Below are positions 38,701 through 49,173 of a stretch of 64,000 bases of DNA, one piece after another. A program made the position numbers and the translations under genes. This stretch comes from Entomobacter blattae (lineage in GTDB: Bacteria; Pseudomonadota; Alphaproteobacteria; Acetobacterales; Acetobacteraceae), in NCBI RefSeq assembly GCF_014672835.1, contig NZ_CP060244.1, forward strand, positions 909,001 through 973,000. The letters run 5' to 3'. A model generated the notes under the pieces. The model saw nothing but the letters and a program-made list of their open reading frames with translations. It was not told the origin of the DNA and ran no database searches. How positions within the stretch are numbered: the stretch's first letter is position 1; every line of letters begins with the position of its first letter.

Positions 38701-39987
38701 TTGAGCTTTTAGGGACATTGAATGTTTTGCTCTTAATCAGCCTCTTAAAAGGTTCGTTCCTCCCATAGGATTTCTCTATAGGATATTGTGGACAGAGCCT
38801 TCTCTTTTCCCCGCGTGTCACAAGCTTTTTGTAAGTGATGAATTCTGTCGTTGATGCTGGTGACAGCCGATTTGATCATAATTTGAACAACCTAGTTGTC
38901 TGTCGGCCATGAGCTATTTTGCAGCTATGGCAGCTATGAGAGAATGAACCCGTTTTGGGGGCCTGGTGCAGCATCGTTTTTCTGGTACCGTAAGGTAGCC
39001 CTTATTACGGATGGCCGTTTTCAGGTGAAACACGCGGGTTTTGCATAGGCCATGTGGGCCCAGAAGCAGCCATTGGTGGGCCCCTATTGCCCTTAATTTT
39101 TCTGGTACTGTGCAAGAAGATAGGAAAGCTCACTAGCTTTTGTACTTTACCAACTTTGTACTTTACCAAGTCAATTGTTTTTACAATATCCTCTGCCTTT
39201 ACGGAAGCAGTATAAGGAGCCTTCTTCCTGCTGCCTGTAATAGTCATGTGGTGGGAACAAATGGGGTTTGGTGACTATTTTTTGGTTACCATTATAATGA
39301 ATTGCTACATCACCCCATGTCAGGTGAATTTTTCTACCACTGGCCAAATAAGAAACAACCGGCTCAAAAAAAGCTGTGCGATTCATTTTCTGTTACCGTT
39401 AAAGGGAATGGGTTCAAGATCCTACGCCAGAGGAATGGGGGTTCTCTACAGTTTTATGCCTCTATGATTCGTATTGGGACGATAACGACTGACCATGTCT
39501 TAATGCCCTTTATTGGGGGATCTTTGCATGAGTCACTCTGTTTGGGGAGTGGGTATTTTCGGTATGATAGAAAAAACTTGTTGCCATTTCAGAAAAAAAG
39601 CTCAGGAATAGGAATAGTCAGTAAGAGTAAAGGGGGAGAATCAGGAAGAGGTAGTCTTCCATAGAGAAAAGACCGTTTGGTTTACTCCCCACAAAATGTT
39701 CGCCGTTATGGCAGCTGGGAATAATAGGGGCAACTTCCCGTAGAAAAGTAACCAGACAAATGATCTGAGGAAAAACAGCCCCCAGAAAAACGACTTCCAG
39801 AAAAAATGACTTCCAGAAAAAATGACTTTCAGAAAAACGACTCCTAGACAAATGACTCTCATATAAACGAATCGAGGAAAAATTGCTTAAGAAAATCTGA
39901 AAAAATTGTCCCAGAAAAATGACTCCTGAAAAATGACTCCAGAAGAACCACTCCCAAAAAATACTCTAGAAGAATTGTCAGAAGAAA
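38701..39987. other. 1.3-kb spacer with repeats and a dispersed element
   Basis: No intact gene is seen. It contains the partner of the dispersed repeat (about 39181-39345; minus-strand frames with TITGSRKKAPYTASV and HLTWGDVAIHYNGNQ), a 16-bp doublet at 39138-39169 (TTTGTACTTTACCAAC), and a run of degenerate 15-16-bp units of the type CCAGAAAAAATGACTT from about 39751 to 39960, immediately before the permease gene. Confidence 0.55.
39751..39960. repeat. Degenerate 15-16-bp tandem units upstream of the permease
   Basis: Units such as CCAGAAAAACGACTT (39782), CCAGAAAAAATGACTT (39797 and 39813) and TCAGAAAAACGACTCC continue, with growing divergence, up to the ribosome-binding region of the permease gene. 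Some copies contain ATG, so they could disturb translation initiation. Confidence 0.8.
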
Positions 39988-41346
39988 TTGCCAGAAGAAA
40001 AAGTGCTTGCAAAAATTCAATCCGTAAACACTTCAGGTTCATTGGGAAAGAAGGAGAGGCGCCCGCTTACAGTCTTCTCTCTTGTCACAATCGGAGTGGC
40101 CTGCCTTACACCGTTAACGGTTTTTGATACATTTGGAATTATTTCTCGCATAACCCATGGTCATGTTCCATTGGCTTATTTGCTGGCTACGGCTTGTATT
40201 TTGCTTACGGCCATAAGCTATGGGCAAATGGCGCGCCTTTTTCCCCATGCGGGTTCGGCCTATGGGTATGTTAGTCAGGTTTGTGGCTCACGGATAGGCT
40301 TCTTTGTGGGCTGGGCCACCTTGCTGGACTATATTATGCTGCCTTTGATTAACGTTTTGCTGGAGAGCATCTACCTCCATGCCTTATTTCCGGCTCTATC
40401 GCAGTGGATATGGATTATCGGCATGGCTTTCCTTATTACCCTGATTAATATGTTTCCAATTGGGTATTTAACCAAAATCAGCTTTTTGCTTGCTTATACA
40501 CCTCTCGTGTTTATGGCTCTGTTTATTCTGCTGGTTATGCAAAAAACAGGACAAACCCACACTTTATGGACAATCGCTCCCTTGTGGAATGGCAGCTTTT
40601 CCTTGCTGCCTGTTATAGGGGGGGCTGCGGTTGTGGTGTTCTCCTTTTTGGGGTTTGATGCCCTCACCACTATGACCAGTGAAGTGGGAAATCCAGCAAG
40701 GGATATCCCTCGGGCCATTGTTATTACTGTCTGTGTGGGGGGGGCGATCTTTTTTTGCGCCTCATGGTTTATCCAGCTCTATTACCCCGATAACAGCCAG
40801 TTTAAACACCCTACCCAGGCTATGCCGGAAATTGTGCTTTACGTGGGGGGCAGGCTGTTTCAGTCTTTTTTCCTCTGTGGCATATTTTTTAATTGTATCG
40901 CCTCTTCCATTGCCTCGCATGCTGCAACGGCAAGGCTTGTGTATATTATGAGTCAGGATCATATCTTTCCTATCCGGCCGTTATCTTATCTGCATCCGCG
41001 TTATAAAACCCCCATGTGGTGTGTGGGGCTTGTGGGGATTTCCTCCTTAGGAGGGATGTTTTTTTCGTTGGATGTTGCTGTCTCTCTTATAAGTTTTGGA
41101 GCTCTTGTGGCCTTTACAGCCGTTAACTTTTCAGTTCTGATGCGGATGGGGATTGAGAGGAAAGGCAAGAAAGGCAAGATATGGGTCTATACAGCGCTAT
41201 TTCCTCTTTTGGGCATTGTTTCTTTGTTGTTTTTATGGAGTAATATAGAAAGAAACGCCTTTATTCTAGGGCTAGTGTGGAGTGGAATTGGCTGTGTGTG
41301 GATGGCAGCCTTATGGTGCTGGGCAAGATTTTTGCCATCCCGTTGA
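39988..41346 (+). CDS. APC-family amino acid/polyamine permease (PuuP-like)
   Basis: A 452-residue transporter with twelve predicted membrane helices. The motif PLTVFDTFGIISRITHGHVP in helix 1 and SFLGFDALTTMTSEVGNPARD (helix 6 and following loop, split here) are typical of the APC family; the second is the PuuP/YcjJ-like form linked to putrescine import. The start at TTG 39988 is uncertain, because the upstream 15-16-bp repeats run into it; no ATG is available before the first helix. The FAD amine oxidase gene follows 835 bp downstream on the same strand, supporting a polyamine role. Confidence 0.82.
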   Translation: MPEEKVLAKIQSVNTSGSLGKKERRPLTVFSLVTIGVACLTPLTVFDTFGIISRITHGHVPLAYLLATACILLTAISYGQMARLFPHAGSAYGYVSQVCGSRIGFFVGWATLLDYIMLPLINVLLESIYLHALFPALSQWIWIIGMAFLITLINMFPIGYLTKISFLLAYTPLVFMALFILLVMQKTGQTHTLWTIAPLWNGSFSLLPVIGGAAVVVFSFLGFDALTTMTSEVGNPARDIPRAIVITVCVGGAIFFCASWFIQLYYPDNSQFKHPTQAMPEIVLYVGGRLFQSFFLCGIFFNCIASSIASHAATARLVYIMSQDHIFPIRPLSYLHPRYKTPMWCVGLVGISSLGGMFFSLDVAVSLISFGALVAFTAVNFSVLMRMGIERKGKKGKIWVYTALFPLLGIVSLLFLWSNIERNAFILGLVWSGIGCVWMAALWCWARFLPSR

Positions 41347-42181
41347 CTGGTACCATATTCGCTTGCCTCAATAGGGTTATACCCGCATTGTTATAAAAAT
41401 ATTTCTTCCCCTGCCTTTAGGGTTTTACTTGCCTTTGGGGGGGTTACTTCTCTTGAGAGTTTTATTCTTCCTGGGAGGGAAGGGCCCACCTCATGGGCAT
41501 TCTTGTTGGGAGGAGGGAGAGGAGCATGTGATATCCAGGCTTTCAACGCGCAGATTTCTTTCTGAGGGGTGGGGGTTTTCAGGGGTATAGCCTTGGGCCT
41601 TGGGGAAGGGGATGGGAGGAACCAGGCTAACAAGAAAAATTTTCTGGCTTGGCATTTTGAAAGCCCATACAGCCTTGAAAATGATTACTATAATAATTAT
41701 TTCGCTATAATGACTATTTCGTTAAAGAAATAGACCCCAGAAAAGTCTCTCAGCTTTCCCCTATAAAGGGGTGGTTTTTATAAAACGAGGAGGGGTTTTC
41801 ATAAAAAAAATCGGTATAGGCAGGAATATCAAGAGGAGCGAGGGGAGGCTGTCCCATCAAGAGAGAGTTTGTACCCAGAAGAAGGAAGCATTTTTTGACT
41901 TGGCCTGCAGGCTGATCATCCCTGTGAGAGGAACTTCAAGGGATGGTTTTGGTGAGAAGGTTATGTGGTGCTCCCTGCTGGCTTGATAAGGGAATCGGCC
42001 TTTTACCATACCTGGTTTTACTCCACTGAAGGGGATTACGCAGACAGAATACTTCTAGCCAGACATAAGAAACTCCGATCAGACAATAAAAAAAGAGAAA
42101 ATATTTCCCTTTTTCATCTTAAAGCCATACATTAGAGAAGTCCCCTAAAAGGGAGGGGTCAAATAATAAAGGATTTATAAA
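41347..42181. other. 0.8-kb spacer
   Basis: No gene is called. A 17-bp doublet with the core CTATAATAATTATTTCG lies at 41688-41721. A GC-rich stretch (41400-41640) has open frames without recognisable domains. A short frame at 41771-41986 has no support. Confidence 0.5.
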
Positions 42182-43603
42182 GTGTCTATTCAGAAGCCAA
42201 CCCTGTTAGGGCAGGCAGATTTTTCGATTACCGGTTACACCTCAGCAGAGGAGTGGTCCTGCCAAGTTAAAGAGGGCAGGATACAAGATGGTCATACCAT
42301 TCCCAATTATTATGAAGCCACTGTTACCCCTTGGATCGCCCAGCCCACCCTTGAGGAAGACGTGCAGGCCGATGTGGTGGTGGTCGGTGGTGGCCTATTG
42401 GGGGTTTCTGCGGCTTTGCATCTGGCCAGGGCAGGGGTAGATGTGGCTTTAATCGAAAGAAAGCATATTGGCAGTGGGGCGTCGGGTCGTAATGGGGGGC
42501 AGCTCACCCCAGGGCTTGCCCGCTGGGAGGCTGAAAAGCTTATTACCCAGTTTTCAGAAGAGGAGGCCAAGCGCCTGTGGCGTTTTTCCTCTTTTGAAGC
42601 CATGGACCTTATTGATAGCCTAACAGCTGAGTACGGGTTTGAGGTTGATCGGCATCATGGGCATATCACAGCTGCTATTCACCCAGGTCATATCCAGACT
42701 TTGGAAAAAGGGAGAGAGGCACGCATCTATTTGGGCGATGACGTTGCACGGGTCATGGATCGGGAAGAAATTCAAAACCATGTTCATTCCCCTCTCTATT
42801 TTGGAGGTCTGTATGACCCGCTTGGGGGGCATTTGCACCCTCTGGCTTTTGTGCGAGGGCTAGCTTACGCCTTTGTAAAGGAAGGTGGCCGAATTTTTGA
42901 AAATAGCGTCGTGCAGGCGGTAGAGAAAACAGAGAACGGGTTTGTAGTGAAAACACCCCATGGCCAGGCCCGCGCTAAAAAAGCGGTGATTTTAGGGGTG
43001 CATCATGCAACATCGGGCCTGTTGGGCCAGATTTTGCCAACCACTATGCCCCTTTATAGTTATGTAGGGTTAACCGCACCGGTGGAAGGGTTGGCCGATA
43101 GCCTGATGCCCACTCATAAAGCCGTGTATGATACGAGTTTCCAGATTGATTATTTCCGTCCTGTCAATGCCAATTGCTTTATTTTTGGGGGGGAAGGAAC
43201 GGGTGGCCAGCTGGCTCCTGAGCAGGTCAAATCTTATCTAGAGGGGCGTCTGGCTACGATATTTCCCCAACAGAAAGAGTGGGATTTCCAGTGTTTATGG
43301 AGTGGAAAGACCGACTTAACCTGTAATGGTGCTGTGGATTGCCGGAAAGAATATGAAGGTGAAGCCGCCTCTCTCTATGCTGTGCATGGTTGGAGCGGTC
43401 ATGGTATTGCCCAAACCGTACGGATTGGGCAAGCCATTAGCGATGATTTTCTGGGAAAGACTGACGATTTTGCCTTGCTTTCTTCCATCCGGCATTTTCC
43501 CATACCGTTTGCCGAGCAGATCTCTCCCTTTGTGATCCCATTGGTCAAATCCTGGGCGCGGGTGAATTCCTATGTTTCGCCAGGGAAGATGATTTCCTTC
43601 TAG
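42182..43603 (+). CDS. FAD-dependent amine oxidase, PuuB/DadA-like
   Basis: 473 residues of the DAO family. The Rossmann motif VVVVGGGLLGVSAALHLARAG (about residues 63-83) is followed by LIERKHIGSGASGRNGGQLT, the form seen in gamma-glutamylputrescine oxidase (PuuB). GLYDPLGGHLHPLAFVRGL and the C-terminal VHGWSGHGIAQTVRIGQA complete the signature. The start is GTG 42182, 12 bases after AAGGA. PuuB oxidises gamma-glutamylputrescine to the aldehyde; a companion glutamate-putrescine ligase is not in this window, so the amine substrate is inferred. Confidence 0.88.
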   Translation: MSIQKPTLLGQADFSITGYTSAEEWSCQVKEGRIQDGHTIPNYYEATVTPWIAQPTLEEDVQADVVVVGGGLLGVSAALHLARAGVDVALIERKHIGSGASGRNGGQLTPGLARWEAEKLITQFSEEEAKRLWRFSSFEAMDLIDSLTAEYGFEVDRHHGHITAAIHPGHIQTLEKGREARIYLGDDVARVMDREEIQNHVHSPLYFGGLYDPLGGHLHPLAFVRGLAYAFVKEGGRIFENSVVQAVEKTENGFVVKTPHGQARAKKAVILGVHHATSGLLGQILPTTMPLYSYVGLTAPVEGLADSLMPTHKAVYDTSFQIDYFRPVNANCFIFGGEGTGGQLAPEQVKSYLEGRLATIFPQQKEWDFQCLWSGKTDLTCNGAVDCRKEYEGEAASLYAVHGWSGHGIAQTVRIGQAISDDFLGKTDDFALLSSIRHFPIPFAEQISPFVIPLVKSWARVNSYVSPGKMISF

Positions 43604-45164
43604 AAAAGCTTTTCTTCCTTTTTCTGACCCCTTGGGAGTGCGCATCATTGAGATTTTAGCTCCTCTTGTCCTCTATCTTGTCTTTATGGAACCCTAGATC
43701 GGAGAGAGGGGTACAAAGACAAAGGGCAGGCTTTGAGCGCACTGAATCATAGTGTTCATAGTGGTTGGTGGTGGGTTCTGTGAGAAACAGGGCTTTAAAA
43801 AGAGGAAGAAATGTTGGAAATGAAATCCCTTCTTAGGGTTTTGACTTTCGGCTCATGGGAAGCAATTTACGGGAATTACTCCACAGGAATCACGCCATGA
43901 GCATAAATATCCCAAAAGGATTATCCAAAATCTTTGGACTAAAATCTTTGGACTAAAATCTTGGGATTAAACTTTTGGAACCAGATTTTTGGGATAAGGG
44001 AGCTCTTAGCAGCCCTTGGGAGGGATAAGGGTGAGGGGAGATAAGGGAAAGGGGTCGAGCTTTGATTTTTATCAAAAAATCTCAGTAACCCTTTTTCTGT
44101 CCCTATGAGTTCGTAATCGCCTAGCGTCTCTCAAAAAGCGGCACTCCCCTACAAAATCGCCTTCGTGCGGTTGCCGCTTAGACTGCCCTCTAGCCTCTTC
44201 AGCAAAGGCCTTCAACAGAGAGCTGAGATGATGGATTTTTGTTTTCTCAGCGATATGAGCACTTTTAATTTCTACAAAATTGCCAATAGGTGCTCCCTCT
44301 TTCACTTTTAACTCGGGGCGAATACGGGCATAAGGTCCTATAATGGGCTGGTTATGGAGAAGATAATTTGCAAGACCACTAAAGGATTTCATCTCGACAT
44401 TCTTATGAACGATCACGCCTGAAGGACTACGCCTAAACGACCACACCTAAACGACTATGTCTGGCTCGAAGACCCCATAAGGGATGGATTATCCCCCTTC
44501 TGCTCGCTCAGTATTCCCTACATTCCCTACATAAAAGCAGTATCGGAGGCAATAAGCCTTACCCCGCGGGCCAAGGAGATGCGGAGGAGCTACGGAGCCT
44601 TTATTAAGTGGTAACCTTTATTTTGAGTGATAATCTTTATGAGCAATAGTGTGTATGTACAACCTAACCACAGCAGAACTCTGTGTCAGCAATCCCCTCT
44701 TGGTTTTGAAGGCAATAAATCATAAGTTTCTCAAAGAGATGGGTTGATCAAAGAAGGGAACCCTGTTCTTCTGGGCTTGCGGCCTATCTTAACCTAAAAA
44801 TTGGCCTGACCCCAAGTTTGGTCTTGCCAAAAATTTGGCCTATATCACGAAACAGAACTTGAATAGCCAGGCCCATAGCAACCCGCATTAAAAACAGCTG
44901 AGGGGCTTCAAAGTGTTTGTCATCCGTATTTCAGCAGATAGCGGTCATACAAGGTTTGTAACCCCAGATATCCAAACAGGGCATCCCGTTCGGGGTGAAG
45001 GCTTTGTTGGAGCTTTTCGATATCAAACTCCTCTTACAAAACAGGAACAGACTCTGATCGAAAAGAAGAGAAGTTTAGGGGCGTTACCTCCTTGCTGGGT
45101 GCTAAGTTAGCCCTAAGCGATAAGAAGGTTGGGAGAGGGTGAGGGGCGAGAAACTCCAGAAAAA
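43604..45164. other. 1.6-kb spacer with repeats and a glmU remnant
   Basis: No intact gene is seen. It contains 14-bp units (AAAATCTTTGGACT) at 43927-43968, four 14-bp units at 44407-44462 (GAACGATCACGCCT type), and the glmU fragment. An open frame at 44913-45110 (65 residues, TPLTKQEQTLIEKKRSLG) is not recognised and may be another remnant. Confidence 0.55.
44205..44400 (-). pseudogene. Fragment of glmU (left-handed beta-helix part)
   Basis: The translation VEMKSFSGLANYLL, then IIGPYARIRPELKVKEGAP and IGNFVEIKSAHIAEKTKIHHL, matches the acetyltransferase domain of GlmU, which normally reads GPFARLRPG...GNFVEVK...NHLSYLGD. The similarity ends at HHLSSL. The uridylyltransferase half and the end of the acetyltransferase are missing. 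Four 14-bp repeats abut its 5' side (44407-44462). Confidence 0.85.
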
Positions 45165-45911
45165 TTACTGGGCGACATATCCCCCATCAACAAGAATAGA
45201 GGCTCCATTGACAAAGCTGGCCTCATCACTGGCTAAAAAGGTTACCACATTGGCAACTTCTTCGGGTTTGCCGAGTCGTCCAATAGGATGCATGGCTTTA
45301 ACCTTTTCCTTCTCTTCTGGCTTTAGGAAGGACAGCAAAGGGGTTTCTATGTAACCAGGGCAGACGGCATTAACCCGAATCCCTTTGGCCGCATAATCAA
45401 TAGCTAGGGTTTCCGTGAGCAATTTTACACCCCCCTTAGCAGCACTGTAGGCTGTCAAGCCAGACTTGCCAACCCAGCTATGGATAGAGCCACAATTCAC
45501 AATAACGCCCTCTCTTTTTTTCTCCAGCCAGTATTCTATGGCAACACGGTTAAGAAGGTAGACACCGGTAAGATTAATATCGATGGTTTTTTGCCACTGC
45601 TCAAGGGAAAGTTCAGCAATGGGGCCATCTGCAGCAATACCCGCATTGGCAAAAATAATATCCAGCTGCCCAAAATAGGAAAGGGTATGCTCTAGTAGTT
45701 TACGGTTTTGCTGCTCGTCTGTGACGTCGATCTCAAAAAAGGAAACTTTTCTTTCCCTGCCCTGCAAGTTTTTGGCCAGGGCCTCGCCCTCGGTGCGGTT
45801 TTTATCGGCAATAACAACACTGCCACCTTCGGTGCAGAATTGCTCTACCGAGGCTTTGCCAATACCACTGGCACCACCGGTAACAATAATAACTTTGTTT
45901 GTAAATCTCAT
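45165..45911 (-). CDS. Short-chain dehydrogenase/reductase
   Basis: A 248-residue NAD(P)-dependent oxidoreductase from ATG 45911. Intact motifs: VIIVTGGASGIGKASVEQF (cofactor loop), VIADKNRTEGE (the acidic residue after beta-2 suggests NAD), IIFANAGIA, CGSIHSWVGKSGLTAYSAAK with the catalytic Ser and Tyr-x3-Lys, VCPGYIETPLL and a terminal ILVDGGYVAQ. This classical SDR type includes gluconate 5-dehydrogenases and glucose and sugar-alcohol dehydrogenases. It is divergent from the gluconate permease gene 595 bp away, which makes a sugar-acid role attractive but unproven. Confidence 0.9.
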   Translation of the reverse strand: MRFTNKVIIVTGGASGIGKASVEQFCTEGGSVVIADKNRTEGEALAKNLQGRERKVSFFEIDVTDEQQNRKLLEHTLSYFGQLDIIFANAGIAADGPIAELSLEQWQKTIDINLTGVYLLNRVAIEYWLEKKREGVIVNCGSIHSWVGKSGLTAYSAAKGGVKLLTETLAIDYAAKGIRVNAVCPGYIETPLLSFLKPEEKEKVKAMHPIGRLGKPEEVANVVTFLASDEASFVNGASILVDGGYVAQ

Positions 45912-46505
45912 GGAAATGGCCTCTCTTATAATTGAGGTTTTATGAAGCTTGTAACGGTTCGTAGAGCAGGAAGTTTGCCTTTGTTCGCATTTTGTAAAAA
46001 ACAAGAGTTTTTAGTTGTAAAAAATTTTTAGTTGTAAAGAACAAGAGTTTTTGGAAATCACATATCAAGCGGTCTCAAAAAATCATACCAGGCCGTCTCA
46101 AAAGATAATGACCCATCTTTGAATAAGATAAAATTACGACAGTCCAACAAGATTAATAGAGAATAGTCAAAAGATAAACCCTTATTGGGCCTCACAGCTA
46201 TTTGAATATGCGCAGTATTGCGCTAGGCTCAACCTAACCGCAGGGCCAGCTATAAGAATATAGGGGTTTGGGCATTGGCAAAAGGCCATCGGTTACTTAT
46301 AACATTTGAGAATTGTATCTTTTAAGAGCGTATTTAACCAGGGCATTACCCATGCTGAGAGTACAGGAGAATCACTTGTTCCGTAGCGCAGCGCGGCAAA
46401 ATCGCCCTGTTTTAAGTGTTTTCATGCTGGAAAGGCATCGCTGAAGGGAAAGCCCCTTTGGGTCTCTGCCTATTAGGCGAAATTGCCAGAAATAAGAGGT
46501 TTTTT
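45912..46505. other. Divergent intergenic region
   Basis: Divergent promoters for the SDR and gluconate permease genes should lie here. Imperfect short repeats with a core TTTTTAGTTGTAAA occur at 46009-46060. An open frame upstream of the permease (from 46416) is not part of the family. No operator-like palindrome was identified with confidence. Confidence 0.4.
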
Positions 46506-47852
46506 ATGAATACTTTAACCTTGGTACTCACCGCAGTTGGTTCGGTGGTACTCTTATTATTTATGGTTATGAAGGTGCGAATGCATGCCTTCGTGGCCCT
46601 GATTTTGGTTTCCATCTGTGCGGGTTTGTTCTCGGGCATGCCGTTGGAGCAAATTTGTGCCACCATGGAAAAGGGGATGGGAAGCACCTTGGGCTTTTTG
46701 GCCATTGTGGTGGCTTTGGGGGCGATGTTTGGGAAAGTCCTGCATGAGAGTGGGGCCCTTGATGAAATTGCCGTTAATCTGATGCGCCTTTTTGGTACCA
46801 AACGGGCCCATTTTGCCCTTGGGGTTGCGGGATTAATTTGTGCTCTTCCCTTGTTTTTTGAAGTTGCCGTCGTGTTGCTGATTGGGATTGCTTTTGCTGT
46901 TGCTCGTCATTCCCAGGGGAACTTGGTGAAAATGATGGTCTCGCTTTTTGCGGGTATTGCTTCTGCTGCTGCCTTCTTGGTGCCAGGGCCAGTGCCCATG
47001 TTATTGGCCTCCCAGTTGAATGCTGATTTCAGCTGGTTGATTATTATTGGGATCTCAGCAGCCATTCCAGGCATGATTATTGCAGGGCCTCTCTTTGGGA
47101 GTGTGATCAGCAAAGTGGTTACCTTTGATACTGTAGAAGATGAAACCGTTGGGGCTGAAGTTGCGCGGGATAAACAGCCCTCTTTTGGCGTTAGTGTGGC
47201 CATGGTGTTATTACCCCTGGTGTTGGTGGGGTTAAAGACAATTGGTTCTCGTTTGGTAGCCTCTGGCACAACTCTTGATAAATGGCTGGTTTTTATTGGC
47301 CATCCCTTTACTGCCTTACTGATTTCCTGCTTAGTGGTGATGTATGGCTTGGCCCCGCGTTATGGCCTGACCCGCCAGCAAACCATGGCCGCTTGTGCTG
47401 CAGCTATTCAGCCTGCAGGGATTATTTTGCTGATCACAGGGGCAGGCGGTGTTTTCAAACAAGTTCTGGTTGATTCAGGGGTGGGGAAAGCTCTTGGCGC
47501 AGCTCTGTTGGGGACTGGGCTGCCTATTGCTATTGCCTGTTTTATTCTTGCAGCTATGGTGCGGATTATTCAGGGGTCAGCCACCGTGGCTTGTCTGACG
47601 ACTGTCGGGTTGATGATGCCTGTGTTAACGCAAATGAATTATTCGCCGGCACAATATGCTGCCTTGGCCATTTGTATTTCCGGGGGGGCCATTGTATGCT
47701 CGCACGTTAATGATGCAGGCTTTTGGCTTTTTGGAAAATTTACCGGTGCCACAGAAGCCCAAACCCTTAAAACCTGGACTGTGCTAGAAACCATATTAGG
47801 CACTACAGGGGCTGCTATTGGGGTATTATATTTTTATTTACTCTCTGCTTAA
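46506..47852 (+). CDS. GntP-family gluconate permease
   Basis: A proton symporter for gluconate or related sugar acids. From ATG 46506 (preceded by AAGAGG) it has 448 residues and twelve or more helices. The family block ALPLFFEVAVVLLIGIAFAVA, the following LVPGPVPMLLA, and IIQGSATVACLTTVGLM near the C-terminus are typical of GntP/GntT. It is followed by a strong terminator at 47877-47910. The divergent SDR may act on the imported compound. Confidence 0.93.
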   Translation: MNTLTLVLTAVGSVVLLLFMVMKVRMHAFVALILVSICAGLFSGMPLEQICATMEKGMGSTLGFLAIVVALGAMFGKVLHESGALDEIAVNLMRLFGTKRAHFALGVAGLICALPLFFEVAVVLLIGIAFAVARHSQGNLVKMMVSLFAGIASAAAFLVPGPVPMLLASQLNADFSWLIIIGISAAIPGMIIAGPLFGSVISKVVTFDTVEDETVGAEVARDKQPSFGVSVAMVLLPLVLVGLKTIGSRLVASGTTLDKWLVFIGHPFTALLISCLVVMYGLAPRYGLTRQQTMAACAAAIQPAGIILLITGAGGVFKQVLVDSGVGKALGAALLGTGLPIAIACFILAAMVRIIQGSATVACLTTVGLMMPVLTQMNYSPAQYAALAICISGGAIVCSHVNDAGFWLFGKFTGATEAQTLKTWTVLETILGTTGAAIGVLYFYLLSA

Positions 47853-47876
47853 TCAGCATTGATCCATAGCGCCACT

Positions 47877-47910
47877 AAAAGCCATTCCCTCAAAACAGGG
47901 AATGGCTTTT
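47877..47910 (+). terminator. Intrinsic terminator of the gluconate permease gene
   Basis: AAAAGCCATTCCCT-caaaac-AGGGAATGGCTTTT: a perfect 14-bp stem with a 6-base loop and T tract, 25 bp after the permease stop codon. The remaining spacer up to 48183 carries degenerate 13-14-bp repeats (CTGAGGTATAGTT type) at about 48045-48118. Confidence 0.95.
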
Positions 47911-48183
47911 ATCTTGATAGGAAATAAGTCAGCATGGACTGTGCGATGAAAGGGCAGAAAAGGGATAAAGGGGCTTTGGTAGGCTGCTTGTATCTCTGAT
48001 ATTCATGGGGAGAGCGGAAAACAGAGCTTGGTGGGTATGACCTTGGGGCGTGATCCTGAGGTATAGTTCTGAAGCGTAGTTCTGAGGCATAGTCCTGGGG
48101 GGCATGATCTTGGGGACTGGGGTGAAGGAGAAGAATGAAAACCGCTCCCTTACGGTGAAGTTTGCTGATTCTAGGAGACGGGC

Positions 48184-49173
48184 TTATTCTGTTATGGCGG
48201 CGTCGGGGTTAAAGTACATCTGGTCGAGGGCTTTAACTTCTACTGTTTGAATAATACGAACCCCAATATTGTATTTGATCATAAGGGTAGAGAGTTGTTG
48301 GCCATCTATGAGAACAATATGGGGAACATTTTTTATTGTCTCCCGTGCATCGGTTGTAAAGGATGATGTGGTAATAAAAAGACCTTTTTTTGCGTGTTTG
48401 AGCTGAAGGGCCCCTAAAAAACCGCGCACCTGCTCAGCAGTAATTTTATTTTCAGCACTGTATCGTTTGGCTTGCAAATAGATATGTTCAATACCGAGCT
48501 CGTCTTGTTTGATCACACCATCGATCCCGCCATCTCCTTTGCCGCCGATATGCTGGCCGGCATCTTCTTGAGAGCTGCCATAGCCCATAGCTAAAATAAG
48601 ATTGATGATGAGGCGCTCAAAAAATTCAGGGGACTGTTGCAGAATATTTTCAATCAGCTGGTCCTTAAGTTCATTATGAATGGCTGTAAGAGCTTGGGTA
48701 ATTTGTTCATCTGGTGTGATTTCCGCTGTGTCGGTGATCTTTTCTTCTTTTGCCCCTTCTGATGGGTTTGTTGAAGATCCAGCTTCTGTAAATTCTCTAA
48801 AGCTGGGATAGTGAGCTAAATCCCATTTTGTAATTTGTTTTGGGTTGGCTTCCAGCAGCTTTTTTCCGGCCGGGGTAATGCTAACCATTCCACGGGCAGG
48901 CTGGATAACAAGGCCTGCTTTTTTTAGATAGGTTTTAGCCCAGCCGGCGCGTGAGGCAACAACAGTTGCTGTGCCTGTTGGCTGCAGGATTTTGCGTTCC
49001 TGTTCAGAAAGATGCAGGATATCGGCAGCCTTTTTAATGAGTTCCTGCATCGTCGATGTCTTTTTTTCAGCACAAAGATGTAAAATAGGGAGCATGAACT
49101 TATCAAAGGTCGGGATACCCTTATGGATTATCTGCTCTGCTTTGGTTCGCCGTTTGGGGATGACGTGTTTCAT
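48184..49173 (-). CDS. Mrr-type restriction endonuclease
   Basis: A defence nuclease that usually cuts DNA with foreign methylation. The 329 residues have an N-terminal winged-helix Mrr_N domain (about residues 18-110, with VASRAGWAKTYLKKAGLV) and a C-terminal Mrr catalytic domain (about 175-300). The PD-(D/E)xK core is visible as HIGGKGDGGIDGVI followed by HIYLQAKRY, where Asp, Gln and Lys form the active site. ATG overlaps the stop codon of the TrhP gene (ATGA), so the two are translationally coupled. A linker of about 40 residues (Pro/Glu-rich) separates the domains. Confidence 0.93.
   Translation of the reverse strand: MKHVIPKRRTKAEQIIHKGIPTFDKFMLPILHLCAEKKTSTMQELIKKAADILHLSEQERKILQPTGTATVVASRAGWAKTYLKKAGLVIQPARGMVSITPAGKKLLEANPKQITKWDLAHYPSFREFTEAGSSTNPSEGAKEEKITDTAEITPDEQITQALTAIHNELKDQLIENILQQSPEFFERLIINLILAMGYGSSQEDAGQHIGGKGDGGIDGVIKQDELGIEHIYLQAKRYSAENKITAEQVRGFLGALQLKHAKKGLFITTSSFTTDARETIKNVPHIVLIDGQQLSTLMIKYNIGVRIIQTVEVKALDQMYFNPDAAITE

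Noticed and set aside
44913-45110. 65-residue open frame
   Set aside because: No domain, no good ribosome site, and it lies in a remnant-rich spacer; it may be another fragment, but its parent is not recognised.
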